From JBGPBY01 sp041481485 (GTDB taxonomy: Bacteria; Acidobacteriota; Terriglobia; 20CM-2-55-15), in assembly GCA_041481485.1 (NCBI GenBank), contig JBGPBY010000383.1, positions 1-7,190 on the forward strand: DNA of 7,190 nt. The letters run 5' to 3'. The notes beneath the pieces are model-generated. The model was not told the origin of the DNA. It was given only the letters and a program-made list of their open reading frames with translations, and did not search any database. Shown here piece by piece: positions 5,521 through 7,190 of this stretch (position 1 is its first letter; every line of letters starts with the position of its first letter). The position numbers and the translations under genes were made by a program.

Positions 5521-5526
5521 ATTATA
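5521..5526 (-). promoter_or_regulatory. Perfect -10 box of the 189-residue membrane protein gene
   Basis: The minus strand reads TATAAT at 5526-5521, with the start codon at 5502 and GGAGG at 5511-5507 downstream. The predicted transcript has a leader of about a dozen bases. The -35 region near 5544-5549 (TCGTAA) is poor. The 71-bp divergent gap shared with the pterin dehydratase gene shows no clear plus-strand promoter. Confidence 0.5.
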
Positions 5527-5573
5527 CGGGCCGTCGGCCGGGTTTACGATATCCTTCGCAAGGAGGTAAACCC

Positions 5574-5903
5574 ATGTCAGAACTCGCGGACAAGAAGTGC
5601 GTGCCCTGCACCGGCGCAGTACCCGCTCTGAGAGGTAGCGAGATTGCTCCGCTGCTCGATCAGATTCCGAAGTGGACGCTGTTTACGACTCACCATATCG
5701 AAAGGGAATTCGAATTTCCGGATTTCAAAACGGCTCTGGATTTCGTCAACAAAGTCGGTGCCGTTGCCGAAGAGCAGGGCCACCATCCCGACATTGGTCT
5801 TGGCTGGGGCCGGGTCGAGATCATGGTTTACACGCATAAAGTGAACGGTCTGACAGAAAGTGATTTCATTCTGGCCGCGAAGATCGATCGAATTGCGGCT
5901 TAA
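5574..5903 (+). CDS. phhB: Pterin-4a-carbinolamine dehydratase (PCD/DCoH)
   Basis: A 109-residue cytoplasmic enzyme of normal family length. It dehydrates 4a-hydroxytetrahydropterin to the quinonoid dihydropterin, recycling the cofactor after aromatic amino acid hydroxylation; some family members instead act in other pterin pathways. Visible features are the N-terminal KKCVPCTGAVPAL typical of bacterial members, the KW pair at residues 33-34, the active-site block EEQGHHPDI (66-74; His70 and His71), then VYTHKVNGLTESD (85-97; His88) and a C-terminal AAKID. A strong AAGGAGGT (5560-5567) lies six bases before the ATG. The next gene starts 42 bases downstream on the same strand and may be cotranscribed. 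No phenylalanine hydroxylase gene is in the window, so the physiological partner is unknown. Confidence 0.95.
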   Translation: MSELADKKCVPCTGAVPALRGSEIAPLLDQIPKWTLFTTHHIEREFEFPDFKTALDFVNKVGAVAEEQGHHPDIGLGWGRVEIMVYTHKVNGLTESDFILAAKIDRIAA

Positions 5904-5945
5904 GTGCAGGGAGTCCACGCGAGAACCTTCTCCGGGAAAATCGAA

Positions 5946-7070
5946 ATGAGACGACAAATCAAACTAAAACTCCTGCAACGGTTTGGGTTGTCCGGTCTTT
6001 TGTTCATCCTCGTTGCTTCCAGCACGACCAGAGCTGCCGACATTCCGAAAACAATAAACGACAAGGATTTCTGGCGCCTCATCACGGACATGTCGGAACA
6101 GGGCGGAGTGTTTCCGCTTCAATTCATGTCGAACGAAGATTCGGCCCAATTTGTGATTCCAAAGTTGAAAGAGTCGGTGAAGAAAAACGGTGTATTTATT
6201 GGCGTCGGTTCTGAACAGAACTTTACGTATGTTGCCGCCGTCGAACCGCGCATTGCATTCATTGTCGACATCCGCCGCGACAACCTGATCGAACACCTGA
6301 TGTACAAGGCGCTTTTCGAGATGGCGCCGGACCGTGCCGATTTCGTCTCACGTTTGTTTGCCCGCAGACGCCCGGCTGGCCTGAACACGAAATCCAGTGT
6401 GAAGGCTCTATTTGATGCATACCATTCCGTTCCCGTCGATGACCGCTATTACGACGAAACTCTCCGAATGGTGATCGACCGGCTGATGAAGAGTCATGGA
6501 TTTCCGCTGACGGAAACCGACAAGTCCGACATCGGCCGGATGATGACTGCGTTTCGTAACGCGGGCCCGGATTCCCTGAAGGGATTTGGGGACACCACCA
6601 ATCCCACTTTCGCGCAGTTGATGTCTGCGGCAGATCTGGATGGCCATCAACAGAGTTTTCTTGCGAACGAAAAGAGTTTTAAGGTTGTGGGTGACCTGGA
6701 ACGCAGAAACCTTGTGGTGCCGCTGGTTGGCGACTTCGCCGGCGCAAAGGCACTTGTGGGGATTGGCGATTATCTAAAGGAGCACAACGCCGTCGTCAAT
6801 GTTTTCTATGTCTCGAACGTGGAGCGGTATCTGTTCGATCAGGGAGACCACGGCAAAGTGTTTTACTCCAACGTAACCAGGATTCCGCGGGATGCGTCGA
6901 GTTTGTTTGTTCGTTCTGTGACCAGTGATATCAGCATGCGTCTCGGAATTCCGATTCCCACAAGCCCCGCAAAATGGCGCACGTTTCTTTATTCCATCAA
7001 CGACTGTCTTGCCGCATATGACAGCGGGAATATTCCCAGCTATCGCGAACTGTTCACGGCCAGTCATTGA
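5946..7070 (+). CDS. Exported conserved protein, resembles the LIC_10091-type family; function unknown
   Basis: A 374-residue protein with a signal peptide: basic n-region MRRQIKLKLLQR, hydrophobic core 13-26, and a probable cleavage site after TTRA (residue 30). The mature part carries two conserved blocks: GVFIGVGSEQNFTYVAAV (82-99) running into AFIVDIRRDN (104-113) and HLMYKALFE, and later NLVVPLVGDFAGAKAL (255-270) with VVNVFYVSNVERYL (283-296). The glycine-rich turn followed by a strand ending in Asp108 looks Rossmann- or methyltransferase-like. I recall similar proteins annotated as LIC_10091 family, but assign no reaction. The frame is open from a GTG at 5904, but the ATG at 5946 gives a clean signal peptide; its ribosome binding site is weak (GGGAAAA). 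It follows the pterin dehydratase gene by 42 bases. The residue pattern strongly supports coding. Confidence 0.82.
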   Translation: MRRQIKLKLLQRFGLSGLLFILVASSTTRAADIPKTINDKDFWRLITDMSEQGGVFPLQFMSNEDSAQFVIPKLKESVKKNGVFIGVGSEQNFTYVAAVEPRIAFIVDIRRDNLIEHLMYKALFEMAPDRADFVSRLFARRRPAGLNTKSSVKALFDAYHSVPVDDRYYDETLRMVIDRLMKSHGFPLTETDKSDIGRMMTAFRNAGPDSLKGFGDTTNPTFAQLMSAADLDGHQQSFLANEKSFKVVGDLERRNLVVPLVGDFAGAKALVGIGDYLKEHNAVVNVFYVSNVERYLFDQGDHGKVFYSNVTRIPRDASSLFVRSVTSDISMRLGIPIPTSPAKWRTFLYSINDCLAAYDSGNIPSYRELFTASH

Positions 7071-7080
7071 GATTTGATTT

Positions 7081-7178
7081 CTGGATCTGCCGCGCCGGCG
7101 GCGCTTAAATCGGGGCGGGTATCGCCTTTCCACCGGCTCACGCCGGTGGCTACGAGGCCTGCCGCCGCTAACGCGGCT
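7081..7178. repeat. Half copy of the composite palindromic repeat
   Basis: This stretch aligns as a direct repeat with 2325-2418. GATCTGCCGCGCC (7084-7096) is followed by a diverged linker, the CCACCGGC-TCAC-GCCGGTGG hairpin (7130-7149), GCTA, and the GCCGC-loop-GCGGC module (7160-7178, one inserted A). It begins about ten bases after the stop codon of the exported protein. The window ends at 7190, so it cannot be told whether the mirror-image right half follows. The linkers differ more than the hairpins, as expected if the hairpin structure is conserved. Confidence 0.8.
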
Positions 7179-7190
7179 GGGAAAGAAATA

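Noticed and set aside
5904..5945. A GTG start directly after the pterin dehydratase stop for the exported protein
   Set aside because: It would add 14 residues in front of a well-formed signal peptide; the ATG at 5946 gives the normal short basic n-region.

Overview
The window looks like chromosomal DNA of a free-living bacterium of moderately high G+C, most like an acidobacterial or similar soil genome. This placement is an inference from protein style, the threonine-synthase/ThiS-like gene pair and the GC-rich palindromic repeats; no marker gene proves it. There are eight protein genes, no rRNA or tRNA, no CRISPR array and no transposase.

Layout: (1) 1-61, the tail of a dispersed repeat and a possible promoter. 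(2) 62-820 (+), a TtcA-like tRNA 2-thiocytidine synthetase. (3) 817-2271 (-), a 12-helix MFS transporter of the metabolite:H+ symporter type, overlapping ttcA tail-to-tail. (4) About 2325-2677, a large nested palindrome built from several GC-rich hairpin modules, with a half copy at 7081-7178 and a fragment at 3-17. (5) 2735-3223 (+), a small four-helix membrane protein of unknown function. (6) 3224-4730 (-), a two-gene unit: a threonine-synthase-like PLP enzyme followed, with an 11-nt overlap, by a ThiS/MoaD-type sulfur carrier. (7) 4760-4868 (-), the leader of that unit, holding a sequence that matches the SAM-II riboswitch pattern and then an intrinsic terminator. (8) 4933-5502 (-), an unrecognised two-helix membrane protein. 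(9) 5574-7070 (+), a pterin-4a-carbinolamine dehydratase followed by an exported protein of a conserved family of unknown function.

The most interesting part is 3224-4868. A SAM-sensing element in front of an operon annotated by homology as threonine synthase makes little sense if the product is threonine. It makes good sense if the PLP enzyme and the sulfur carrier make homocysteine/methionine, for example by transferring carrier-bound sulfur to an activated homoserine. That would parallel the CysO/CysM cysteine route and the HcyS homocysteine route, but with a threonine-synthase-type enzyme. The riboswitch elements and gene order are read directly from the sequence; the pathway is a hypothesis.
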